Origin: JAZDIU01 sp043804635
GTDB taxonomy: Bacteria > Chloroflexota > Dehalococcoidia > Dehalococcoidales > UBA2162
DNA: 64,000 nt
Assembly (NCBI GenBank): GCA_043804635.1
Contig: JAZDIU010000089.1
Coordinates: 1 to 64,000, forward strand
Reading direction: 5' to 3'
The notes under the pieces: model-generated
What the model was told of the DNA's origin: nothing
Database searches by the model: none
The model's input: only the letters and a program-made list of their open reading frames with translations
Shown: one piece after another, positions 25,766-33,900 of the stretch
Position numbering within the stretch: the stretch's first letter is position 1
How the letters are laid out: each line of letters starts with the position of its first letter
Translations under genes and position numbers: made by a program

Positions 25766-26425
25766 ATGGCAGTAAACGATAATTTGAAGGACATCTTCAA
25801 CCAAATAGCACCAGGCTGGTACGGCTTCAGACACCGGACCATCTTCCGCAAGGAATTGGAAGAGATGGCGCGACGGTGGCAGAAAGGAAGGCTGATTAAT
25901 ATCGGCTGCGCCCACGGGCCTGACTTTGTGCCTTTCAAAGAAACTTTCGACCTTTACGGTATCGATTTTTCCAGCGAAATGCTGAAGCTTGCCCAAAAAT
26001 ATTCTCAAAAATTTAGCTTCACCGCTAAGTTAATTCTGGGTGATATTACCCGGTTGCCTTTTGCCGATGAAGCCTTCGACTGGGCAACATCGGTGGCTAC
26101 CTATCATCACATAAAAGGTGAGAGAGAAAGAGAGTTAGCTTTTAATGAACTTTGGCGGGTATTAAAGCCAGGCGGAGAAGCCTTTATCACCGTCTGGAAT
26201 CGCTGGCAGCCGAGGTTCTGGTTCAATGGTAAGAAAGTCGCCGTTCCCTGGCGAACAAAGGATAAAGTCCTGAAGCGTTACTATTATCTTTTCTCTTATG
26301 GTGAATTGGAAAAGCTAGCCAGACGGGCTGGATTTAAAGTGCTCAAGTCTTTTCCTGAAAGCTCATATCGGCTGCCGGTTAAACTTTTTTCCAGGAATAT
26401 ATGTTTGCTGGTGAAGAAGGGTTAG
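25766..26425 (+). CDS. Trm9/ALKBH8-like SAM-dependent methyltransferase
   Basis: A 219-residue class I methyltransferase: motif I is LINIGCAHGPDF, motif II LYGIDFSSEMLKLAQ, then ILGDITRLPFADEAFDWA and HHIKGERERELAFNELWRVL. Beyond generic motifs it has the Trm9/ALKBH8 features VWNRWQPRFW, VPWRTKDKVLKRYYYLF and GELEKLARRAGF. Trm9 methylates the carboxyl of cm5U to mcm5U, the next step after Elp3. Adjacency to elp3 strongly supports that role. There is no Shine-Dalgarno, but TATAAA lies about 20 bases upstream, so the mRNA may be leaderless. Confidence 0.8.
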   Translation: MAVNDNLKDIFNQIAPGWYGFRHRTIFRKELEEMARRWQKGRLINIGCAHGPDFVPFKETFDLYGIDFSSEMLKLAQKYSQKFSFTAKLILGDITRLPFADEAFDWATSVATYHHIKGERERELAFNELWRVLKPGGEAFITVWNRWQPRFWFNGKKVAVPWRTKDKVLKRYYYLFSYGELEKLARRAGFKVLKSFPESSYRLPVKLFSRNICLLVKKG

Positions 26426-26456
26426 CAGGGATTCTGATAGTTTCATTGTGGTACGA

Positions 26457-26512
26457 GATTGCTTCGCCTCCCGATTCGGCTTTAGCCTCATCGGGATGGT
26501 CTCGCAATGACA
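26457..26512. repeat. GATTGC...CGCAATGACA palindromic repeat
   Basis: Frame GATTGCTTCGCC...GGTCTCGCAATGACA with an inner imperfect palindrome CCCGATTCGGCTTTAGCC followed by TCATCGGGATGG. Third copy of the family at 2045 and 20398. It lies between the methyltransferase and antiporter genes. Confidence 0.65.
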
Positions 26513-26535
26513 ACATCTGTTAAAATAGAACTAGT

Positions 26536-27774
26536 GTGATTTCCTTAATAATTCTAGCTATCGTCTTTATCCTGATTGCGGTAAGACAATTAGGTAATAT
26601 ACGCCTCCAGATATGGCAAATAATGCTCCTGGGTGCTCTGGCGGTGTTGGTTGCCGGAGAAATCTCGCCATTAGATGCATTGAAAGCCATCAATCCCGAC
26701 GTAATGTTTTTCCTGTTCGGTGTTTTCGTAGTCGGGCGGGCGCTGGAAGAAAGCGGCTACCTATCCCGTTTGTCTTACTTACTTTTCAGAAGAGCTCGGT
26801 CGGTCAATAGCCTGATATTTTTCATTCTACTGACGATGGGTATGTTATCGGCTTTCCTGATGAATGACACCCTGGCAATTATCGGCACGCCTCTGATGCT
26901 GTCACTTGCCAGTAAAAATAACCTGCCGCCTAAAATGCTGTTATTCTCCCTAGCGTTTGCCGTAACCACCGGCAGCGTGATGAGTCCTATCGGCAACCCG
27001 CAGAACCTGCTGATTGCTATCAATGGTAACGTGGTCAATCCGTTTGTCACCTTTTTCAAGTTTTTGTTGATACCGACTCTGATTAATCTGGTCGTAACCT
27101 ACTTTATACTGAGGGTTTTCTTCCGTGGGCATTTCCACCTTGAGCCTTTGAACCACGAAGCCGAGTTGATAAAAGACAGTAAGCTGGCTACACTTTCAAA
27201 AGTATCTTTAATCTTTCTAGTGACTCTTATCGTAGTGAAGATAGCGATGGTATTTCTCGGTTTAGGCATCGATTTCAGGCTGACTTATATTGCCCTGGCA
27301 TCGTCTCTTCCGATTATTCTGTTTAGCCCTAAAAGGTTCCGGGTAATCAAAGGCATCGATTGGTGCACGCTGGTCTTCTTTGCGGCGATGTTCGTGCTTA
27401 TGGAGAGTGTCTGGCTGTCCGGTTTCTTCCAATCAATTACAAATAGTCTGCATCTGGATTTAACTTCGGTCCCGGTGCTCCTATCGATTAGTGCGCTGAT
27501 TAGTCAATTTATCTCCAATGTGCCGCTGGTAGCCCTGTATTTGCCGGTATTGAGTCACTTGGGAGTATCTACAAAGCAGATGATGGCATTAGCCGCTGGT
27601 AGCACCATTGCCGGGAATCTTTCCATACTCGGTGCCGCCAGTAACGTGATAATAATACAGAATGCCGAAAAGACAGCCGGGGAAACTATCACCTTCTTCG
27701 AGTTTATTAAAATAGGCGTGCCATTGACGGCGGTGAATCTGTTGGTTTACTGGGTATATTTGTCTCTATTTTAA
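26536..27774 (+). CDS. Anion transporter / Na+:H+ antiporter, ArsB/NhaD-like (IT superfamily)
   Basis: A 412-residue membrane protein with about 11-12 helices. The motif MNDTLAIIGTPLML (about residue 113) and the pseudo-repeat FISNVPLVALYLPVL (about 328) are the helix-break regions of ion transporter superfamily members. SPIGNPQNLLIA matches the NhaD/ArsB/SLC13 group. Substrate (arsenite, sodium, or an organic/inorganic anion) cannot be assigned. It starts with GTG and lacks a clear ribosome site. It converges on coaE with a 9-base overlap. Confidence 0.82.
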   Translation: MISLIILAIVFILIAVRQLGNIRLQIWQIMLLGALAVLVAGEISPLDALKAINPDVMFFLFGVFVVGRALEESGYLSRLSYLLFRRARSVNSLIFFILLTMGMLSAFLMNDTLAIIGTPLMLSLASKNNLPPKMLLFSLAFAVTTGSVMSPIGNPQNLLIAINGNVVNPFVTFFKFLLIPTLINLVVTYFILRVFFRGHFHLEPLNHEAELIKDSKLATLSKVSLIFLVTLIVVKIAMVFLGLGIDFRLTYIALASSLPIILFSPKRFRVIKGIDWCTLVFFAAMFVLMESVWLSGFFQSITNSLHLDLTSVPVLLSISALISQFISNVPLVALYLPVLSHLGVSTKQMMALAAGSTIAGNLSILGAASNVIIIQNAEKTAGETITFFEFIKIGVPLTAVNLLVYWVYLSLF

Positions 27775-28359
27775 GAGCCTCTCCCACTGCTCTTTTACCT
27801 TGGCTTTAAGCTCATCCAGGGTGCCGTCATTATTGATGACAACATCGGCGTATTTTAATCGTTCTTTTTGAGATAACTGGGAGCGGATGCGTGCCAGGGT
27901 TTGTTCATCAGCCTGGCCGCGTTGCTTTTTAACCCGTTCGATTACCCTGGCTTCAGGCGCTACTGCGACCCAGACTTCGTCGGCTATGGATGTCCAGTTG
28001 GCTTCAATCAAAATGGCGGCTTCGACCACCGCCACTTTCACTCCCTGACGTCGGTATTCTTCAATCTGGGCTTTAATCATTTCGAACATCCGGGGGTGCA
28101 TAATCCGGTTTAACCTTGATAAAGCTTTGGGGTCTTTGAATACTATTTCCGCCAGCTTCTTGCGGTCGATTTCCCCGCTCTGATTGAGAATCCTTTTGCC
28201 GAAAGCGGCCACCGTTTCACGCCAGCCTTCGGTATCAGGCTTATAGGCTTCGTGACCGACTTTATCCGCATCGATAATTACAGCGCCCAGTTCTTTGAGA
28301 AACTGGGCTACCGTGCTTTTACCGCTGCCGATACCGCCGGTTAGTCCGATTACCTTCAT
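27766..28359 (-). CDS. coaE: Dephospho-CoA kinase
   Basis: Catalyses the last step of CoA synthesis. The 197 residues begin MKVIGLTGGIGSGKSTVAQF (P-loop at residues 8-15), then VIDADKVGHEAY with the catalytic Asp, HPRMFEMIKAQI, and the LID region around RVIERVKKQRGQ. Length is normal. Confidence 0.95.
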   Translation of the reverse strand: MKVIGLTGGIGSGKSTVAQFLKELGAVIIDADKVGHEAYKPDTEGWRETVAAFGKRILNQSGEIDRKKLAEIVFKDPKALSRLNRIMHPRMFEMIKAQIEEYRRQGVKVAVVEAAILIEANWTSIADEVWVAVAPEARVIERVKKQRGQADEQTLARIRSQLSQKERLKYADVVINNDGTLDELKAKVKEQWERLLK

Positions 28360-28371
28360 GTTAGAACCTCT

Positions 28372-28436
28372 GATTTACGATTTACGATTTGTGATTGATG
28401 AATTCGTAAATCTTATTTCTTAAATCTTAAATCTTC
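28372..28436. repeat. AT-rich dispersed repeat, copy 2
   Basis: Starts GATTTACGATTTACGATTTG and ends TTCGTAAATCTTATTTC then TTAAATCTTAAATCTTC. Closely similar to 19456-19518, same orientation. It sits between comF and coaE. Confidence 0.65.
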
Positions 28437-28438
28437 TC

Positions 28439-29149
28439 TTAGACTTCTCTAGCAAGGACCAATCCCCAGACCGATTTGGCTCCTGCGGCTTTCAAAGCTG
28501 AGGCACAGGCATCTAGGGTGGCACCGGAGGTAGAAACATCATCGATAAGTATTACTTGCTTACTTTTCAGTTTGTCATTACGACAAGTAAAAGCGTTAGC
28601 GATGTTACTTCGTCTCTCATCTACGGTTAATGTCTTGGCTTGGGGAGAAGTGTGCCGCTCACGAATGAGACAATTATCCGCTACCGGCAGGCCCGTGAGC
28701 TTACCAAGTTGTTTTACCAGCAAACCGGACTGATTATAGCCGCGCTCCTTGAGTCGGCGGGAGTGCAGTGGTACCGGCACTAGCACCTCTCCAGGGACGG
28801 GTTTAGTATTCAGGTAATCCTGCAAGAGCCGGGCTAAAACTGGGGCTAAAGTCCTGATGTTCTGATATTTAAGCTGATGAACGGCTTCGCTCATTATGCC
28901 CTCGAAACGGAATGGTGAGCGGATACCATCTATCGCCGTCTGCCCGCCGATGCAATCCGGGCATAGCACGCCGCTGGCTTGAGGCAAGCCGCAGAGGGGA
29001 CAAATGGGGGGCATCAGGCGGGGCAACAAACGCAGACAGGACTGGCAAAGCAGACTGCCTTCTTTTCCACAACCAACGCATCGTTGCGGGAACAATAAAT
29101 TAAGCGAAATTTCCCCCAACCTGGCTAGTTGTGGAAGCACACTCGCCAT
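28439..29149 (-). CDS. comF: ComF family phosphoribosyltransferase-like protein
   Basis: A 236-residue protein with the ComF layout: an N-terminal zinc finger (CVGCGKEGSLLCQSC, then CPLCGLP and CPDC) followed by a type I phosphoribosyltransferase domain with VLVPVPLHSRRLKERGYNQS and the PRPP loop VILIDDVSTSGATLDAC. In transformable bacteria ComF takes part in DNA uptake into recombination; no other competence gene is in the window except radA at distance. Confidence 0.92.
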   Translation of the reverse strand: MASVLPQLARLGEISLNLLFPQRCVGCGKEGSLLCQSCLRLLPRLMPPICPLCGLPQASGVLCPDCIGGQTAIDGIRSPFRFEGIMSEAVHQLKYQNIRTLAPVLARLLQDYLNTKPVPGEVLVPVPLHSRRLKERGYNQSGLLVKQLGKLTGLPVADNCLIRERHTSPQAKTLTVDERRSNIANAFTCRNDKLKSKQVILIDDVSTSGATLDACASALKAAGAKSVWGLVLAREV

Positions 29150-29182
29150 TTGTTTCTGAAACTTCGAGACTGACTATAGAAA

Positions 29183-29398
29183 TTAGGAGCGGACGCGGTT
29201 GTTGTGCAGTGCTCCGCTCATAATGGGTTCGTCTAAATAAACGTCGCCATTCCTGATTTTCAGGTTGAAACCACAATCAGGATTGGTGCATACCCACGCT
29301 TTGTATTGAATGCTTGCTCCCTGGCTGCCGAAATCGGACAGAGGCACCAAGTCTCCGACCTTGCATTTCTGACATTTGGGGAATGTGTTTTGTTCCAC
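29183..29398 (-). CDS. Small zinc ribbon protein
   Basis: A 71-residue protein with CQKCKVGDLVPL and, 28 residues later, CTNPDCGFNLKI, giving a CxxC...CxxxxC zinc ribbon. I prefer the GTG at 29398, because GGAGGT sits 7 bases upstream; the in-frame ATG at 29413 overlaps that ribosome site. No function can be assigned; similar ribbons often accompany RNA or translation proteins, and thpR follows downstream on the other side of the gene. Confidence 0.6.
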   Translation of the reverse strand: MEQNTFPKCQKCKVGDLVPLSDFGSQGASIQYKAWVCTNPDCGFNLKIRNGDVYLDEPIMSGALHNNRVRS

Positions 29399-29480
29399 CG
29401 GACTACCTCCCATCCATAAGTAAATTTGTCCCGATTATACATCAAGATTTGATTCTATGCAAGAGCTTTTAGGCTCTGAT

Positions 29481-30065
29481 TTAGTATTTAGGATTTATGA
29501 GTTTAGTCAGGCTCATTCGGGTATAGATGGAGCCTTGCCGGGTAAGCTGGCTTTTCATCAGGCTGACCGCTTCGACTTTGAAACTGCCGCCCTCGAACTG
29601 GGTGTTGCTAATAAGCTCCCCCAGCTTCTGGCGCTCTTCGAACGAGGCTTCGTTGCGGACACGGCCCAGGGTCAGATGAGGCGAGAACGGTCTCGATTCG
29701 GGGGTAAAGCCGATTAATTCAAGATTGAAGTCGAGGTTTTGCTTGAGTTTACCTAACGGCTCCAGTTCATCCTGCATTCCTACCCAGACTACCTGCACGC
29801 GCCTCAAATTGGGGAAAGCACCCAGCTCCTTGACCTCTATCTGGAAAGGCGGTATCTCACGAGCGGACTCCTCCATCGCCTTGGTTACCTCGTCGATTTT
29901 GTCCGAAGCCACATTGCCCAGGAAGTTCAGCGTCAGGTGAATGTTGTTGGCATCGACCCACTTCACTCCTGAGTTTCTTGCTTTCAATTGAGCGATGAGT
30001 TTACCCAGTTTACTCTTAATGTCGTCGGGCAGCTCGATGGCGACGAAAGAGCGGATTTCTTCCAT
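29481..30065 (-). CDS. thpR: RNA 2',3'-cyclic phosphodiesterase
   Basis: A 194-residue 2H phosphoesterase with both catalytic HxTx motifs: HLTLNFLG (H43) and HLTLGRVR (about 128). Length and the N-terminal RSFVAIELPDDIKSKL match ThpR/LigT. It opens 2',3'-cyclic phosphates on RNA to 2'-phosphates. The stop of the upstream amidohydrolase gene lies 1 base away, so the genes are translationally linked. Confidence 0.93.
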   Translation of the reverse strand: MEEIRSFVAIELPDDIKSKLGKLIAQLKARNSGVKWVDANNIHLTLNFLGNVASDKIDEVTKAMEESAREIPPFQIEVKELGAFPNLRRVQVVWVGMQDELEPLGKLKQNLDFNLELIGFTPESRPFSPHLTLGRVRNEASFEERQKLGELISNTQFEGGSFKVEAVSLMKSQLTRQGSIYTRMSLTKLINPKY

Positions 30066-30066
30066 T

Positions 30067-30912
30067 CTAAGCTCCTATCCTAAGCAGCTTTTGAGCGTTG
30101 CCGTAGAGAATGAGCCGCTCCGTTTCCGGAGGCAGGTTTAGCGACTTAATCTCTCTGAGAAGTCGGCTGGGTTTAAGCAAGGGGAAGTCAGTGCCGAAGA
30201 GGATTTTATCGGCGCCGACCAACTGGATAGCTTGAGCATATATCTCGGGAGTGTAGAGGAACGGCGAAGCGGCGGAATCGAAATAGACGTTAGCCAGGGC
30301 TTTTTTGACTTCGGGCATCAGGGCATAAAAGGGCAGGCCGCCGCCCCAGTGAGCACAGACGATGGGCAAATCGGGGTAGGCGGTAATGAGGGGATAAAGC
30401 ATGCCGGGGGTAATCATCCCCTTGCCCGGATAGATGTGGCCCACTGGCTCCGAGGTGTGGGTAAGAAGAATGAGATTGTGTTTAGAGATGGTCCCGATGA
30501 AGGGCTTCATTACCTTTTCGTCGTTGAAAGCCAGACCTTGAGCGTCGGGCCTGATTTCGCCCACGCCTTTTATGCCGCCTTTGACACAGCGCTCGATTTC
30601 AACCAGGGCGGCTTCGAGGGAGCGAGGCTGGACGGTGCAGAAGCCTATCAGACGCTTCGGGTAGCGGGCGATAGATTCCAGAATGTAGTCGTTGGTCTCG
30701 ACGCACAGCTCGTGGCTGTTCCAGCCGATGTTGAGGACGACCGAGATATCGATGCCCTCTGCATCCATATTGGCGATGAGCTCCTCGGCGGTGGCGACTT
30801 TAGCCTTGGGCGAGGAGTAGAGGGTGGTAAAGGCGGGGTCTTTATCGATATAGCGGTCGCGGTTTTCCTTGAGTTTTGGAGAGAAGATATGGGTGTGAAA
30901 GTCAATAATCAT
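30067..30912 (-). CDS. Amidohydrolase family 2 (ACMSD/TIM-barrel type)
   Basis: A metal-dependent hydrolase or decarboxylase of 281 residues. It starts MIIDFHTHIFSP (first metal His pair), has LILLTHTSEP, the metal His in PIVCAHWGGGLPF, and the final Asp in ILFGTDFPLLKPSR. I chose ATG 30912, preceded by GAGAGG, instead of a start 17 codons upstream inside the kinase gene. The reaction is unknown. Confidence 0.88.
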   Translation of the reverse strand: MIIDFHTHIFSPKLKENRDRYIDKDPAFTTLYSSPKAKVATAEELIANMDAEGIDISVVLNIGWNSHELCVETNDYILESIARYPKRLIGFCTVQPRSLEAALVEIERCVKGGIKGVGEIRPDAQGLAFNDEKVMKPFIGTISKHNLILLTHTSEPVGHIYPGKGMITPGMLYPLITAYPDLPIVCAHWGGGLPFYALMPEVKKALANVYFDSAASPFLYTPEIYAQAIQLVGADKILFGTDFPLLKPSRLLREIKSLNLPPETERLILYGNAQKLLRIGA

Positions 30913-30925
30913 CCGAGCCTCTCTC

Positions 30926-33900
30926 TTAGACTTTTCCCGAAGGTATCGGAAGTTCGACGGCAAAGGTGGCTCCTTTACCCAGTTCGCTTTCCGCCCAGAT
31001 TTTACCGCCGTGCTCGGTGACTATGCCATGGCAGATGCTTAGCCCGAGCCCCGTGCCTTTGCCGACTTCTTTAGTAGTGAAAAAGGGATTAAAAACCAAT
31101 TTCAGACTCTCTTTCAAAATTCCGGGACCATCATCGGTGAAAGTTGCCCGGAGAAAATTCCCTACCCGTTCTGTAGTGATGGTCAGGATACCTTTCTGGT
31201 GGACTTCGGCCATAAAGAATTCGGCATTGCCAATTATGTTGATGAAAACCTGCTGCAGCTGGGTGCTGTTTCCCAGAATTTTAGGTAGTTCCGCAGCCAG
31301 GCGGGTATCGACTTTAATGTTATTTAACTTTTGCTCGTAGGCGCGCAGTTCCAGAACTTGTTTTATACCGTCATTAATATCTACTAGCCGTTTTTCTTCT
31401 GGATGTTTTCGGGCGAAAGTGAGGAGGTTTCTGACGATGGCGGCCGCGCGTTTCGCCTCCCGGTTGACCACGTTTATATCGTCTTTAATATCGTCGGGCA
31501 ACTCCCGCTGGAGAACAAGGTCGGAAAAGCCGATGACACCGGTGAGTGGGTTGTTAAGCTCGTGAGCCACCCCCGATACCAGCTGCCCGATGGAAGCCAG
31601 ACGGTCTTGAGTCATAAGCTGGTCTTCCATTTTCTTACGTTGCGTGACGTCCCGGATATAAAGGACCTGGGCAGGTTTCCCTTTGTAGTTTGTGCGGGCG
31701 CCGGTGACCTCGACCATAACCTCGGTACCGTCTTTACGGACAATAGTTTCTTCGAAAGACTCGCTGATAACCTCTCCGCTCAGCCTTTTATAGTATCTAT
31801 CTCTCGCGGCTGGCTGATCTTTGGGATGAACCAGGCGGCTGAAAGACATCTTGAGGAGTTCCTCTTGAGAATAGCCGGTGATTTTAGACCAGGCTTCACT
31901 GGCAAAGGCATGTACCGCTTCTTCACCATCCGTCTCCCACAACATGACGACTGCCTCTCCTACTTCAGAGCCCAACCTGATGAGAGCGCGATATCTTTCC
32001 TCCGATTCTCTCAGCTCCTCTAACGCCCGCTTCTGCTGAGTAATATCCTGAGCCACTACAATATACTGTGTTTCACCCGATTTCCCGGTCTGGCGCATGG
32101 AGGCTGCCGAAGCCCAGAATAAGCTCCCGTCTTTACGTTTGTTTCGCATCTCGAAACCGCTAATCTTATCGGTTTCTCGGATGAGTGCCATCCAGTGTTC
32201 TCTGTCTTTCGGGTCGTAGTAGCGGTCAGCGATGGAGGACTTCATGTATTCTTCTTTTGAATCGTAACCGTGCATTCTCCACATAGCTTCATTAGCTTCG
32301 ATGAGTCGCCCCTCGGAGTCGACAATCACTATGCCGGTAGGAGCATTCTCCACCAGATTACGGAATCGTTCTTCTGATGCTTTTAATTTTATCTCCGCTT
32401 GTTTACGCTCGGTAATGTCTCGCCCGACTCCATAAATTCCGGTTGGTTTCCCCATATCATCCCGGACGGGACCGAGCACAGTTTCCAGTATTCTAACCGA
32501 GTGGTCCTTATGGTAGCACTCCAACTCAAGAACATATGGGCCCGTATTGGGTATTCCGGTTTCCATCTCTTTTTTCAGCTCGCTGTACAAAAGACTGGAA
32601 GCTTGCTTGAGCGATTCGGGAGTTAACTGTTCGTGCGGTAGTTGTTTAATACGTTCTTCAGGAGTAAATCCTAATACCTTTTCTATTGAAGGCGTCACAT
32701 ATATGGTCCTCATATTTAAGTCCGTCATAAAAGCGACGTCGGTCATATTATCTGACAAGAACCTATATTTGGCTTCGGATGCTCGTAGCTCTTTGTCCAG
32801 CCGCTTACGCTCGGTGATATCCTGATATGCTACTTGGACCCGCTTCTTGCCATCCCAGATTACTTCCTTGGCAGATAGTAACAATTGACGAATTTCTCCG
32901 TCCTTCCGTACAACATCCACTTCGTAGTAAAGCGGGAGGGGTTCTCCCAGTATCCTCTTTGCTCTCCTGGCCAAGAATCGCTCATAGCTTTCAGGAGTAT
33001 AAAGCTTCACTAGCGGAACAGCTTTTAATTCCTCGATGCTTCCATAGCCGGTAATATCGAATAAGGCATTATTGGCATAAATCAGTTCCCCATCCAGGGT
33101 AGCGATGCGAATCCCCAGAGGAGAATCGTCCAAAGAGTTGCGGAAGTTCTGTTCGGCTGTTTTGAGCTTCTCTTCCACTGTCTTGAGCTCAGTAATGTCC
33201 TGCAGAGTACCGGACAGTTTGATGATACTGCCTCTGGGACCACGGAACGGCTCGATGTTACTAATAATATTCCGCATCGGTCCCCGGGCAGGATTGGTTC
33301 GGAATTCGAATGTACCGGGTTTTCCCGTCTTTATAACGTTCGCCTGATGTTTCTGCATCAGGCGCCTATCTTCGGGATGGACGAAACTCAGGAACGCTTC
33401 AAAACTAGGAGTCGGTGCGGATGGTTCGAATCCTGTTAAGTGGAACATCTCAGCCGACCAGGTGGCGGCTCCGGTCGAAAGGTCTCGTCCCCAGCTTCCC
33501 AGTTTAGCGACTCGCTGGGAAGTCACCAGCCTTGCGGTGGTCTGCCGCAGTTCTTCTTCCCGTTGCTTCCTCCGGGTGATATCCCTGATATACACCACGT
33601 TGGCCGGCTGGCCGAGGTAAATCGTGCGGGTGCTGGTAAGTTCTATGGGGACCTGAGTGCCATCCTTTCTGGTAACGGACATCTCGAAAAGTCCGGGTAA
33701 TGCTTCACCCCTCATTTTGGCGCGGTGTCTTTCCCGGGAACTCTCACGGTCTTCAGAATTGACGAGGTCGAAAAACGACTTTCCGAGTAGTTCTTTTTGG
33801 GAATAGCCGGTGATGCGTAACCAGGCTTCGCTGGCAAAGATTTGGATACCTTCTCCTCGCTCGGTATCCTGCAAGATAACGATAGCTTCGCCAATCTCAC

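Noticed and set aside
30232..31020. Plus-strand open frame of 262 codons opposite the amidohydrolase
   Set aside because: Shadow of a well-supported gene; the translation shows no recognisable domain.
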